Below are positions 1 to 5,708 of a DNA stretch of 6,223 nucleotides, piece after piece; position 1 is the first letter of the stretch; each line of letters begins with the position of its first letter. This DNA comes from Oscillospiraceae bacterium (GTDB lineage: Bacteria > Bacillota > Clostridia > Oscillospirales > Ruminococcaceae). The notes under the pieces are model-generated. The model made no database searches, was not told the DNA's origin, and saw nothing but the letters and a program-made list of their open reading frames with translations. The translations under genes and the position numbers were made by a program. The DNA lies in assembly GCA_902798675.1 (NCBI GenBank), contig CADBXQ010000064.1, positions 1-6,223 of the forward strand, given 5' to 3'.

Positions 1-1
1 T

Positions 2-547
2 ATTGAATTTTGCTCAACTTCCAAAATCACCTTTGCTGGAGGGGGGATTTCTGCGCTGGCTGGGTCCGCGGCAAATATAGACAATATAATCAAAATAATG
101 TCAAAACAAACCATCGGATATGATAAAATTAACCAACTCAGGCACTGTATATTTTTCTCTTCTGTTGAAAAATTGCGAAACCACATGAACGCGCACGCGA
201 AAATTTTAAAGCCAAAGTTTGATCTTGTAATCGAAAAATTGGAGGAGCAAATCAGACCTTTGAAAATAGGGGATTGGACCAATCCGAACGGCGGATATTT
301 CATATCATTTAATTCGCTCGAGGGGTGTGGGAAAAGGATATATGAGCTTTGTAAGGGGGCTGGCGTTGTTTTAACAAACATTGGCGCAACATATCCCTAT
401 GGGCTGGATCCGAAAAACAAAAATATTCGAATTGCGCCCACTTTTCCCAGCATAGATGAGCTGAAAATGGCTATGGATGTTTTTTGCTTGTGCGTCAAAA
501 TTGCAAGCGTTGAAAGCTTGATTTCAAAGAAAAAAGATGCAGAGTAA
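2..547 (+). CDS. PLP-dependent aminotransferase, C-terminal part (5' end outside window)
   Basis: The frame is open from base 2 to a TAA at 545-547, giving 181 residues with no start codon in view. The ATG at 98 is internal, because the conserved sequence begins before it. Near the left edge the motif STSKITFAGGG holds the likely Schiff-base lysine (codon 23-25) that binds pyridoxal phosphate. Further on come QTIGYDKINQLRH, NPNGGYFISF, a GVVLTNIGATYPYG segment and NIRIAPTFP, the usual C-terminal landmarks of fold-type I aminotransferases. The pattern best fits the aspartate/MocR-like aminotransferase family (Pfam Asp_aminotransf type), cytosolic and acting on amino acids. That family is about 420-430 residues long, so over half is missing here only because of the window edge. 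The substrate cannot be told from this part. The left end of the fold-back element starts 17 bases after the stop, and no clear separate terminator is visible. Confidence 0.9.
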   Translation: MEFCSTSKITFAGGGISALAGSAANIDNIIKIMSKQTIGYDKINQLRHCIFFSSVEKLRNHMNAHAKILKPKFDLVIEKLEEQIRPLKIGDWTNPNGGYFISFNSLEGCGKRIYELCKGAGVVLTNIGATYPYGLDPKNKNIRIAPTFPSIDELKMAMDVFCLCVKIASVESLISKKKDAE

Positions 548-564
548 AAAAATTTCAAAATTTT
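537..564 (+). repeat. 28-bp direct repeat, left copy
   Basis: ATGCAGA, two variable bases, then seven A, TTTC, AAAA and TTTT. This matches 1094-1121 at 26 of 28 positions. This copy covers the last codons and stop of the aminotransferase gene and abuts the left end of fold-back element copy 1. Confidence 0.7.
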
Positions 565-1001
565 GGGTTATATTTGTCTCATGTAAAGCTTTTTTTGAAA
601 AATTCAACTGTTTGCTGAAAAAACCTCAAATTTTCGAAAATCCTTGAGCCAGTTCTAAAAAACAATGCAAGGGCAGGGGAAGCGCCGCCCGCTCACAACC
701 AGCTGTGATATCTTGCTTTTTAGAGTTTTGTGGCTTTTTGAAGCTGTCCTCAACAGGCGGTAGGTGGGCGCCATAAAGTGCCAATTCAGGACGTTTAACT
801 AACACTTGTTACGGATGGCTTGAAGGGGCTTGGCTTTTTAAATCAGATTCAGCCCTCATGGTTGATGGTGAGCCGGCGGTATTTCGATTCGTTTTATCAT
901 TGTTTTTTAGGATGTTTTTGAGGGTGGTTTGAATATGGAGTGGTTTTTTGATTTCGCTCTAATATTTTTAGAAGAAAGATTGAATCGGGACAAATATAAT
1001 C
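565..1001. repeat. Fold-back element copy 1 (MITE-like or large structured RNA)
   Basis: This non-coding stretch is bounded by near-perfect terminal inverted repeats, GGTTATATTTGTC at 566-578 and GACAAATATAATC at 989-1001 (12 of 13 complementary positions). Nested inside are further complementary arms. CTAAAAAACAATG at 655-667 is perfectly complementary to 898-910. CCGCCCGCTCAC at 685-696 pairs with 868-879 at 11 of 12 positions. The apical part has AACAGGCGGTAGGT (752-765) facing 797-810, which pair imperfectly. The same landmarks occur in the same order and orientation at 5032-5512. The best conserved block is 732-765, identical at 30 of 34 positions to 5197-5230. No long open frame, transposase remnant or known riboswitch motif is visible. 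It could be a large MITE or a structured RNA gene; its strand is not known. It fills most of the aminotransferase-trpS gap; nothing was recognised at 1002-1093. Confidence 0.75.
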
Positions 1002-1093
1002 TAAATTCAAAATATTTGAAAATTTTTTAGTTTGATATGATTTATTCGGCTGCCTCTAAAAAATGCTCACCACATTAATTTTTAAAACACAAA

Positions 1094-1121
1094 ATGCAGA
1101 ACAAAAAAATTTCAAAATTTT
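1094..1121 (+). repeat. 28-bp direct repeat, right copy
   Basis: Matches 537-564 at 26 of 28 positions. It lies immediately upstream of the trpS -35 box, where its A and T tracts could act as an UP element. It is 92 bases beyond the right end of the fold-back element, so it is not a flush target-site duplication. Confidence 0.7.
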
Positions 1122-1122
1122 A

Positions 1123-1151
1123 TTGACATTTAGTTGTTTTTGTGATATGAT
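1123..1151 (+). promoter_or_regulatory. Sigma-A promoter of trpS
   Basis: TTGACA at 1123-1128, a 17-base spacer, and TATGAT at 1146-1151 preceded by TGA (extended -10). Transcription should begin near 1158. The leader is then only about 30-60 bases, too short for a tryptophan T-box, and no T-box sequence was found in it. Confidence 0.85.
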
Positions 1152-1187
1152 TAAAGAAGAGTTTTTTGTTTCGTTATTCGGTTTTGC

Positions 1188-2189
1188 GTGTTTTGTGGTA
1201 GTGAAAAAAGAAAGATTATTATGAGCGGCATACAACCGACCGGGATTTTCTCCCTTGGGAACTATATAGGCGCCATAAAAAATTGGAAAAAGCTCCAAGA
1301 GGACTATAAATGCCTTTATTTCATCGCTAATTTGCATTCGCTCACGGTTCGGATGGATCCTCAAAAGTTGAAAAAATTAACGCTTGATTGCGTTGCTATG
1401 CTTTTGGCCTGCGGGGTTGACGTTGAAAAGAGTTTGGTTTTTATACAAAGTCAAGTTCCGGAGCATTCCCAGCTTTCGTGGGTTTTGCAGTGCTACACGC
1501 AGTTTGGCGAGCTGAGTCGCATGACTCAATTTAAAGACAAAAGCCTGAAAAATTCAGACAACATCAACGCGGGATTGTTTGGGTATCCTGTTTTGATGGC
1601 TGCCGACATTTTGATATATCAATCTGACTTTGTTCCAATCGGAGCAGATCAAAAGCAGCATCTTGAAATAACCCGAGACATAGCGAACAGATTCAACAAT
1701 TTATATGGCCAAACCTTTAAACTGCCGCAGCCATATGTTTCCGAGTTTGGAGATCGAGTTATGAGTCTGGCGGATCCAACCTCAAAAATGTCAAAGTCTG
1801 ATAAAAACAAAAACGGTTTTATTTCAATTTTGGATCGGCCTGACGATATAATCAACAAATTTAAAAAAGCTGTGACTGATTCTGAGGCCAGAATATACTA
1901 TAGCCCAGATAAGCCGGGAATTTCAAATTTGCTTGCGATATATTCCGCGCTCTCGGATCTTGGCGTTGAGGAGGTTGAAAAAAAGTTTGAAGCAAAAGGC
2001 TATGGCGAATTCAAAGTTGCTGTTGGGGAACTTGTTGCAAAAACTCTGGCGCCAATCCAGGATGAGTACTGTCATCTTGTCAAGGATCGAGGGGAGCTTA
2101 TTAGAATTTGCCAAAAGGGGGCTGAAGTGGCTTCTGAAATGGCGAGGAAAACTCTTCGATCTGTGTATGAAAAATTGGGAATATTGTGA
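1188..2189 (+). CDS. trpS: Tryptophanyl-tRNA synthetase
   Basis: Class I aminoacyl-tRNA synthetase that activates tryptophan with ATP and charges tRNA-Trp; cytosolic and essential. The 333 residues match the usual family length of about 330. Visible landmarks are SGIQPTG and the HIGH-equivalent SLGN (residues 13-25), VPEHSQLSWVLQCYTQFGEL and RMTQFKDKS (90-119), MAADILIY with the conserved aspartate (D140), VPIGADQKQHLE (149-160), the KMSKS loop (200-204), AVTDS and KPGISNLL (242-249), and the C-terminal helical domain. The start is uncertain. GTG at 1188 keeps the KIIMSG strand that other family members have before the ATP site, but no Shine-Dalgarno is visible before it. ATG at 1221 has a purine stretch (AGAAAG) six bases upstream but would remove that strand. 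The gene has its own strong promoter and ends six bases from the convergent lipoprotein gene. Confidence 0.96.
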   Translation: MFCGSEKRKIIMSGIQPTGIFSLGNYIGAIKNWKKLQEDYKCLYFIANLHSLTVRMDPQKLKKLTLDCVAMLLACGVDVEKSLVFIQSQVPEHSQLSWVLQCYTQFGELSRMTQFKDKSLKNSDNINAGLFGYPVLMAADILIYQSDFVPIGADQKQHLEITRDIANRFNNLYGQTFKLPQPYVSEFGDRVMSLADPTSKMSKSDKNKNGFISILDRPDDIINKFKKAVTDSEARIYYSPDKPGISNLLAIYSALSDLGVEEVEKKFEAKGYGEFKVAVGELVAKTLAPIQDEYCHLVKDRGELIRICQKGAEVASEMARKTLRSVYEKLGIL

Positions 2190-2195
2190 TTTTAT

Positions 2196-2675
2196 TCAGT
2201 CAAAAGAGCAGCTGAAGTTTTGATTTTTCAGTTTTAGCGTCTTGGGAAGTCCGCTTGTTTTGTCGATTTTTGCTTGATAATCTCCGTATTCTGTTGTTGC
2301 TTCGATGTTTTCTCCTGGCTTTGACATATAGTCTTGAATTGCTTTTGAAATTGCTGCGGGGGTTGTTGCTTTAAAAAGGGTTTCGCTGTCTTTAGCCGTC
2401 TCCAGCCCGGCGTATGATGCGTTGTCAGTTTCGGTGTTAAATGAAAATGTCAGTCCTTCGACATATTTTCCAGAGAGATAGGTTAATTTAATCTGGCTTC
2501 CATTTTTTTCGATTTTCATTTTGTAGCTTGATGCGTTTTGTTTGCAGTTTGCCGAAACGCTGAAGTCTTGTTTTTTTTCGAAATAGTCATTGTCTGTTTC
2601 TCTAAAATTTTTACATCCATTTAGAAATAATGAAAAGAATAAAAAAAATATGATTAGGATTGATAATTTTTTCAA
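2196..2675 (-). CDS. Small putative lipoprotein, unknown function
   Basis: 159 residues starting at TTG. Residues 1-20 form a lipoprotein signal: two lysines, a hydrophobic stretch, then LNGC with the lipidated cysteine at position 21. Asn at the -2 position is less usual but tolerated. The mature part should be anchored on the outer face of the cytoplasmic membrane. It is rich in short polar beta-type segments (YKMKIEKNGSQIKLTYL, GLTFSFN, YQAKIDKTSGLPKTLKL), which loosely recalls LolA/LppX-like beta folds seen in some sporulation or germination lipoproteins. That resemblance is an impression, not a family assignment. It follows spoIVB on the same strand after 50 bases, so co-transcription is likely and a role in the spore or mother-cell envelope is possible but unproven. 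Its 3' end faces the trpS stop. Confidence 0.8.
   Translation of the reverse strand: MKKLSILIIFFLFFSLFLNGCKNFRETDNDYFEKKQDFSVSANCKQNASSYKMKIEKNGSQIKLTYLSGKYVEGLTFSFNTETDNASYAGLETAKDSETLFKATTPAAISKAIQDYMSKPGENIEATTEYGDYQAKIDKTSGLPKTLKLKNQNFSCSFD
2200..2228 (+). terminator. Weak candidate terminator after trpS
   Basis: TCAAAA at 2200-2205 pairs with TTTTGA at 2218-2223 around a 12-base loop and is followed by five T. The stem is short and mostly A-T, and it lies inside the end of the opposing lipoprotein gene. It is the only terminator-like structure seen near the convergent junction. Confidence 0.25.
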
Positions 2676-2682
2676 CCAATTG

Positions 2683-2689
2683 CCCTCCT
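2683..2689 (-). promoter_or_regulatory. Ribosome binding site fixing a TTG start
   Basis: AGGAGGG on the minus strand, seven bases before the TTG at 2675. No in-frame ATG lies nearby, so this site supports TTG as the lipoprotein start. Confidence 0.8.
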
Positions 2690-2725
2690 AAATAATGATA
2701 TATGCAGCCAATTTGGAATTTATTA

Positions 2726-3928
2726 CTAGTTTGGAATTTTTGCGGATTTTTCAACCATAGTTTCAGCAAAAACGCCATATCCTCTCGTTGGATCATTAAC
2801 AAAGACGTGAGTCACGGCGCCGATTAGTTTTCCGTTTTGAATTATCGGGCTTCCGCTCATTCCCTGAACGATTCCGCCCGCGCTTTTTAAAAGCTCTTTG
2901 TCGGTTATTTTTATGACATAGTTTCTGGTTTTGTGGCTAAAATCTATGGATTCAATCTCAATTTCATATTTTTTTGGAGTGTTTCCCGCTAATGTGCTAT
3001 ATATGCTGGCTTTTCCAATCATCGCTTCCTGTTTCAGGCCAATTAAAACCGGCTCATGGGAACATATTGGTTTTGTTAGCTTGCCAAATAATCCGCAGTC
3101 ATCATTAATTTTAACGTTTCCAATCGGTCCATCCCCAGAAAATGTTCCGCAGACTTCCCCGGGGCATCCCGCTGACCCTTGTTTGACTTCGTTTATGCAT
3201 GCGCCAACAATTTCGCCGCTTCCAAGGGGCATGATGTTTCCTGTGTCAACATCGCATATTGGATGCCCCAGGCCGCCAAAAATTCCGCTTTCTGTGAAAA
3301 AAGTGAGCGTCCCGATTCCGGCTGAACTGTCTCGAACCCAAAGCCCAGCAAGCCATTTTTCATCGCAATTTGAATATTCCGGCTTAAGCTGCGTTTTGTG
3401 TTCTTTAAAATCTCGCTGATATTTCAAATTTATGACCCTGCCGCCCCCTGCTGAGACAATTTCCCTCAGTTGGTTGTTGCTGCTGACTTTTTTTCCGTTA
3501 ACAGAAGTTATCACATCTCCAACTTTAAGCCCCGCCTCTTTCGCTGGCGATTTTTCTCCGTTTTCACACGAGACGTTTTTTATATCAACAACCATAACGC
3601 CATCCGCCAAAAATTTAACCCCGAACGGAGCCCCGCAGGGAATAACCTTGACTTTATCCAGCTCTTTGACGTGAATCTTTTTTATAGGCACTATTCCAAA
3701 AAGAGACAGGTTGAAATTTTTATCATATTTTGCATTTGAGCTTGCTGGAATTTGATTTTTAACCTCAGACAATCTAGCGCCAAACAAATTAAACCTAACG
3801 CTTTGTCCGCTATACACCATATAGTTGTCCTGAACAATGATTGAATAGTAGCAGACAAGCCCCATTATGACGCTAGTTGAGAAAATTGCGAAAACAACAA
3901 ACAGACGGATAAATTTTTTACAATTCAT
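2726..3928 (-). CDS. spoIVB: Stage IV sporulation protein B, S55 serine peptidase
   Basis: In Bacillus subtilis SpoIVB is made in the forespore, secreted into the intermembrane space, and cleaves SpoIVFA to release the SpoIVFB protease that activates sigma-K. Here the protein has 400 residues from the ATG at 3928. It has one membrane segment (about 6-29), a PDZ domain (about 105-175, with KSPAKEAGLKVGDVITSVNG), and the S55 peptidase domain from about 190 to the end. The family signatures AGIGTLTFF, GLGHPICDVDTG and GMSGSPIIQNGKLIGAVTHVFVNDPTRGYGVF are split here by position. The probable catalytic triad is His222 (GLGHP), Asp343 (ITD, 15 residues before the serine, as in B. subtilis) and Ser358 (GMSGSP). 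All are present, so the gene appears functional. It ends with three in-frame stops in a row. The usual neighbours recN and spo0A are absent from this window. The protein is of ordinary family length. Confidence 0.97.
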   Translation of the reverse strand: MNCKKFIRLFVVFAIFSTSVIMGLVCYYSIIVQDNYMVYSGQSVRFNLFGARLSEVKNQIPASSNAKYDKNFNLSLFGIVPIKKIHVKELDKVKVIPCGAPFGVKFLADGVMVVDIKNVSCENGEKSPAKEAGLKVGDVITSVNGKKVSSNNQLREIVSAGGGRVINLKYQRDFKEHKTQLKPEYSNCDEKWLAGLWVRDSSAGIGTLTFFTESGIFGGLGHPICDVDTGNIMPLGSGEIVGACINEVKQGSAGCPGEVCGTFSGDGPIGNVKINDDCGLFGKLTKPICSHEPVLIGLKQEAMIGKASIYSTLAGNTPKKYEIEIESIDFSHKTRNYVIKITDKELLKSAGGIVQGMSGSPIIQNGKLIGAVTHVFVNDPTRGYGVFAETMVEKSAKIPN

Positions 3929-3934
3929 CACATG

Positions 3935-3939
3935 CCTTC
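3935..3939 (-). promoter_or_regulatory. Ribosome binding site deciding the spoIVB start
   Basis: GAAGG lies six bases before the ATG at 3928 and only three bases before an adjacent in-frame GTG at 3931. The ATG is therefore the better start. A third, out-of-frame ATG directly followed by TGA overlaps this region. Confidence 0.7.
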
Positions 3940-3965
3940 TTTCATTTTAAAGTATATATTAATTA

Positions 3966-3994
3966 TAATATATCAATTATTTTAAAATACATAC
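3966..3994 (-). promoter_or_regulatory. Candidate sigma-G/sigma-F promoter for spoIVB
   Basis: On the minus strand, GTATG (3990-3994) fits the forespore -35 pattern GHATR. After 17 bases, TATATTA (3966-3972) matches six of seven positions of the CATNHTA -10 pattern. spoIVB is sigma-G controlled in B. subtilis, which makes this plausible. However, the region is very AT-rich, so chance matches are likely. Confidence 0.45.
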
Positions 3995-4014
3995 TAAATT
4001 AATAAAAAAAGTCT

Positions 4015-4272
4015 TTATTTGATGTCTGCGCTTGCATATTTATCATCTAGCCAAGCAATTGCTTTCTCGAATCCGCCGGGCGACAAATCAAAGGTTTCTT
4101 CAAACAGGGATTTGCTTTTTTCACAGCAATTTTTGCCTTCCCAAACAACAATTTTAACTTTATTTTCACAAACGTCCGGAAACATTTTAAAGTTAAAATT
4201 TTCGACTCCTCCAGAAAAAACGTTACCAAATTTTAAATATTCTAAAGTTGGCGTGATTAATTTTTTTTTCAT
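4015..4272 (-). CDS. Small protein of unknown function (85 aa)
   Basis: I do not recognise a family. The frame starts at ATG 4272 with AGGTGA eight bases upstream (4281-4286) and ends at TAA. The protein is soluble in appearance, with no signal peptide or membrane segment. It has a lysine-rich start, an internal GNVFSGGVENFNF stretch, three cysteines (one in DVCEN, two adjacent in GKNCCEK) and an acidic C-terminal half with GGFEKAIAWLDDKY. A competing open frame of similar length lies on the other strand but has no ribosome binding site. The gene sits 35 bases after bioY on the same strand and 86 bases before spoIVB, so it may be read through from the bioY promoter. No terminator was seen between bioY and this gene. 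Its function cannot be inferred from context. Confidence 0.65.
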   Translation of the reverse strand: MKKKLITPTLEYLKFGNVFSGGVENFNFKMFPDVCENKVKIVVWEGKNCCEKSKSLFEETFDLSPGGFEKAIAWLDDKYASADIK

Positions 4273-4307
4273 AAACTAATTCACCTATAACTAAAATTAT
4301 TCATAAA

Positions 4308-4865
4308 TTAATAAAAATCAACGCTGATAATTTTCTCAATCCTGGGAACAATTAAAGCCACCACGACAATTTTTAGCCCGTCGCCCAATAAAAACGGCAA
4401 AACGCAGACCAAAAAGGCTTTGTATATGTCAACCCCACTATATACCATATACCACAGGAGGCCAAAAACATAGCAAACAACCGTTCCCAAAAGCAAGGCC
4501 GCAACCAAGCCAAAAATCTTTCTAGGCTCGTTTTTAAATTTTTTTCGACAATATCCATATAAAAGCCCGATGACGAAAGCTGTTGGAACATAGGCAACCA
4601 AAAAACCCGCAGTTGGGCCAGTAAAAACCGAAACGCCGCCAACTAATTTAGCAGTGCATGGAATGCCAACTAAAACTAAAACCAGATATAAAACCTGGCT
4701 GAGCGCGCCATATATCGGCCCCATGAAAGCTCCTGAAATATACACAGCAAGTGTTGCTAAAGTTATTGGAACAGGCTGGATTGGAATTGAAAACATTGAT
4801 AAAACGCAGGTTAAAGCGCAGCAAATGGCACAAACCACCATAGACCTAACTGAAAATTTTTGCAA
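4308..4865 (-). CDS. bioY: BioY, substrate-binding (S) component of biotin ECF transporter
   Basis: An integral membrane protein that captures biotin outside the cell and works with an energy-coupling module (EcfA, EcfA' and EcfT). None of those genes is in the window, so a module encoded elsewhere must be shared if it is active. From the TTG start the protein has 185 residues, normal for BioY, with about six hydrophobic segments. Visible family features are FSVRSMV at the N-terminus, the IPIQPVPITLATLAVYISG region (about 28-45), GPIYGALSQVLYL (about 49-61), GPTAGFLVAY (83-92) and the C-terminal LLGDGLKIVVVALI (about 159-172) that precedes the end. An ATG at 4874 is in frame, but its ribosome site directly abuts it, so TTG at 4865 is preferred. 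Biotin uptake suggests biotin auxotrophy or scavenging, though this is not shown here. Confidence 0.95.
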   Translation of the reverse strand: MQKFSVRSMVVCAICCALTCVLSMFSIPIQPVPITLATLAVYISGAFMGPIYGALSQVLYLVLVLVGIPCTAKLVGGVSVFTGPTAGFLVAYVPTAFVIGLLYGYCRKKFKNEPRKIFGLVAALLLGTVVCYVFGLLWYMVYSGVDIYKAFLVCVLPFLLGDGLKIVVVALIVPRIEKIISVDFY

Positions 4866-4874
4866 ATAAACCAT

Positions 4875-4879
4875 CTCCT
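4875..4879 (-). promoter_or_regulatory. Ribosome binding site supporting a TTG start for bioY
   Basis: AGGAG directly abuts the in-frame ATG at 4874, leaving no spacer, but is nine bases from the TTG at 4865. The latter spacing is normal, and the resulting N-terminus (MQKFSVRSMV) looks like other BioY proteins. Confidence 0.65.
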
Positions 4880-4898
4880 AAAAACAGCATTTTCCCGC

Positions 4899-4927
4899 AT
4901 TTTAGCACAGGTTAAATTGAATGTCAA
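4899..4927 (-). promoter_or_regulatory. Sigma-A promoter of bioY
   Basis: On the minus strand, TTGACA (4922-4927), a 17-base spacer, and TAAAAT (4899-4904) preceded by TGC (extended -10). The start point should fall near 4892, giving a leader of about 25 bases with no room for a riboswitch. No convincing BirA operator was found. From here to the start of fold-back copy 2 (4928-5031) nothing else was recognised. Confidence 0.85.
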
Positions 4928-5031
4928 CAATTTTTAATGAAAAAATCGGCAATTTGTGAATGGATCTAGTGAGGCGAAACGGTTTATGTTAGGTGAAATC
5001 GCAAAAAGCCACAAATTTCATTATTAAATTT

Positions 5032-5512
5032 GGTTATATTTGTCCCAATATCCCTTTCTTTAAAAATCAAGCTTTTTTCGAAAAAATCCGAATATTTTCA
5101 ATATCCTTGATCGCGCTCCCAAAAACAATGTAAAAACTGGGTGAATGCCGCCGGCTCACCATAAACCATGCAATAAAACCTCAATTCAATCCGCTGGGCT
5201 TTTTTAAGCTGTCCTCAAGTGGTGGTAGGTTAAGCGTCCAAAAATTTCCGTTAATTGCGCTATCATCGACAAAATTCGAGTTATCGGACTTTTTTTAACC
5301 TCGGAATTTACCTACCACTTGTTATGGGAATTTTCAAAAGGCTTGGGAGGCTCGGAAAGATTTAATATTACAGTTGGTTGTGAGCCGGCGGCGCTTATTT
5401 CGTTTTTTCATCGTTTTAGAAAGACGAATTTGAGGATGGCTTCAAAAAAGTCATGTTTTTTAAATTGAATTCGAATATTTTCAGCAGCGGGATTAATGGA
5501 ACAAATATAACC
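5032..5512. repeat. Fold-back element copy 2 (MITE-like or large structured RNA)
   Basis: This is a diverged, same-orientation copy of the element at 565-1001. Its ends are GGTTATATTTGTCCC (5032-5046) and GGAACAAATATAACC (5498-5512), complementary at 14 of 15 positions. Beyond them the complementarity continues loosely into AT-rich flanks to about 5023 and 5520. Inside, GCCGCCGGCTCAC (5147-5159) is perfectly complementary to 5380-5392. Near the apex CAAGTGG (5216-5222) pairs with CCACTTG (5315-5321), and TAGGT (5226-5230) with ACCTA (5310-5314), leaving a 3-base bulge on the left. The apical region between them is about 79 bases, against about 31 in copy 1, which accounts for much of the length difference. 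No gene is seen inside. It lies between divergent bioY and the LCP gene. Nothing was recognised at 5531-5638 apart from AT-rich sequence leading to the next promoter. Confidence 0.75.
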
Positions 5513-5638
5513 CAAATCTAAAATTTTCACAACATTCAATCAGGTCAAAGTGTGGTGACAAAGGGTTATATATCGCTAAGCCAATGCGCTGAAAACAATT
5601 GACAAATCCACAATTTCAGTTAAAAAAAGCAATTAAAT

Positions 5639-5667
5639 TTGACAAAAATTTTGAAAAGTGATATAAT
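5639..5667 (+). promoter_or_regulatory. Consensus sigma-A promoter of the LCP gene
   Basis: TTGACA (5639-5644), a 17-base spacer, and TATAAT (5662-5667) preceded by TGA: a full consensus with an extended -10. The leader is about 35 bases and contains AAAGGA at 5692-5697, eleven bases before the ATG. Confidence 0.9.
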
Positions 5668-5708
5668 AAAACTGTATTGTTTTTTACTGTGAAAGGAATT
5701 TTAACATA

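Noticed and set aside
921..927. AGGGTGG resembling the T-box antiterminator signature upstream of trpS
   Set aside because: It is not followed by the ACCGCG part, has no specifier stem or terminator near it, lies upstream of the trpS promoter, and belongs to a conserved block of the fold-back element.
565..1001. Insertion sequence or group II intron with its own gene
   Set aside because: No transposase or reverse transcriptase frame is present, and there is no group II intron start or domain V pattern that I can see.
1056..1364. Minus-strand open frame overlapping the trpS promoter and start
   Set aside because: It runs antisense through conserved TrpRS codons and through a consensus promoter; its translation shows no family features.
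2931..3674. Plus-strand open frames across the spoIVB gene
   Set aside because: They are antisense to a gene with full family motifs and a catalytic triad, have low-complexity Ser/Pro-rich translations and no ribosome sites.
4019..4279. Plus-strand open frame of 86 codons opposite the small gene
   Set aside because: No Shine-Dalgarno or promoter before it, while the minus-strand frame has a well-spaced AGGTGA. It remains a minor alternative.
4899..4935. Possible BirA operator in the bioY promoter
   Set aside because: TTGTTGACA is close to one half-site, but the expected second half-site at 14-16 bases matches poorly, and the first is explained by the -35 box.
5557..5571. GACAAAGGGTTATAT, resembling the two element ends joined
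   Set aside because: It is short and AT-rich, with only partial matches to each end and no other element landmarks beside it.
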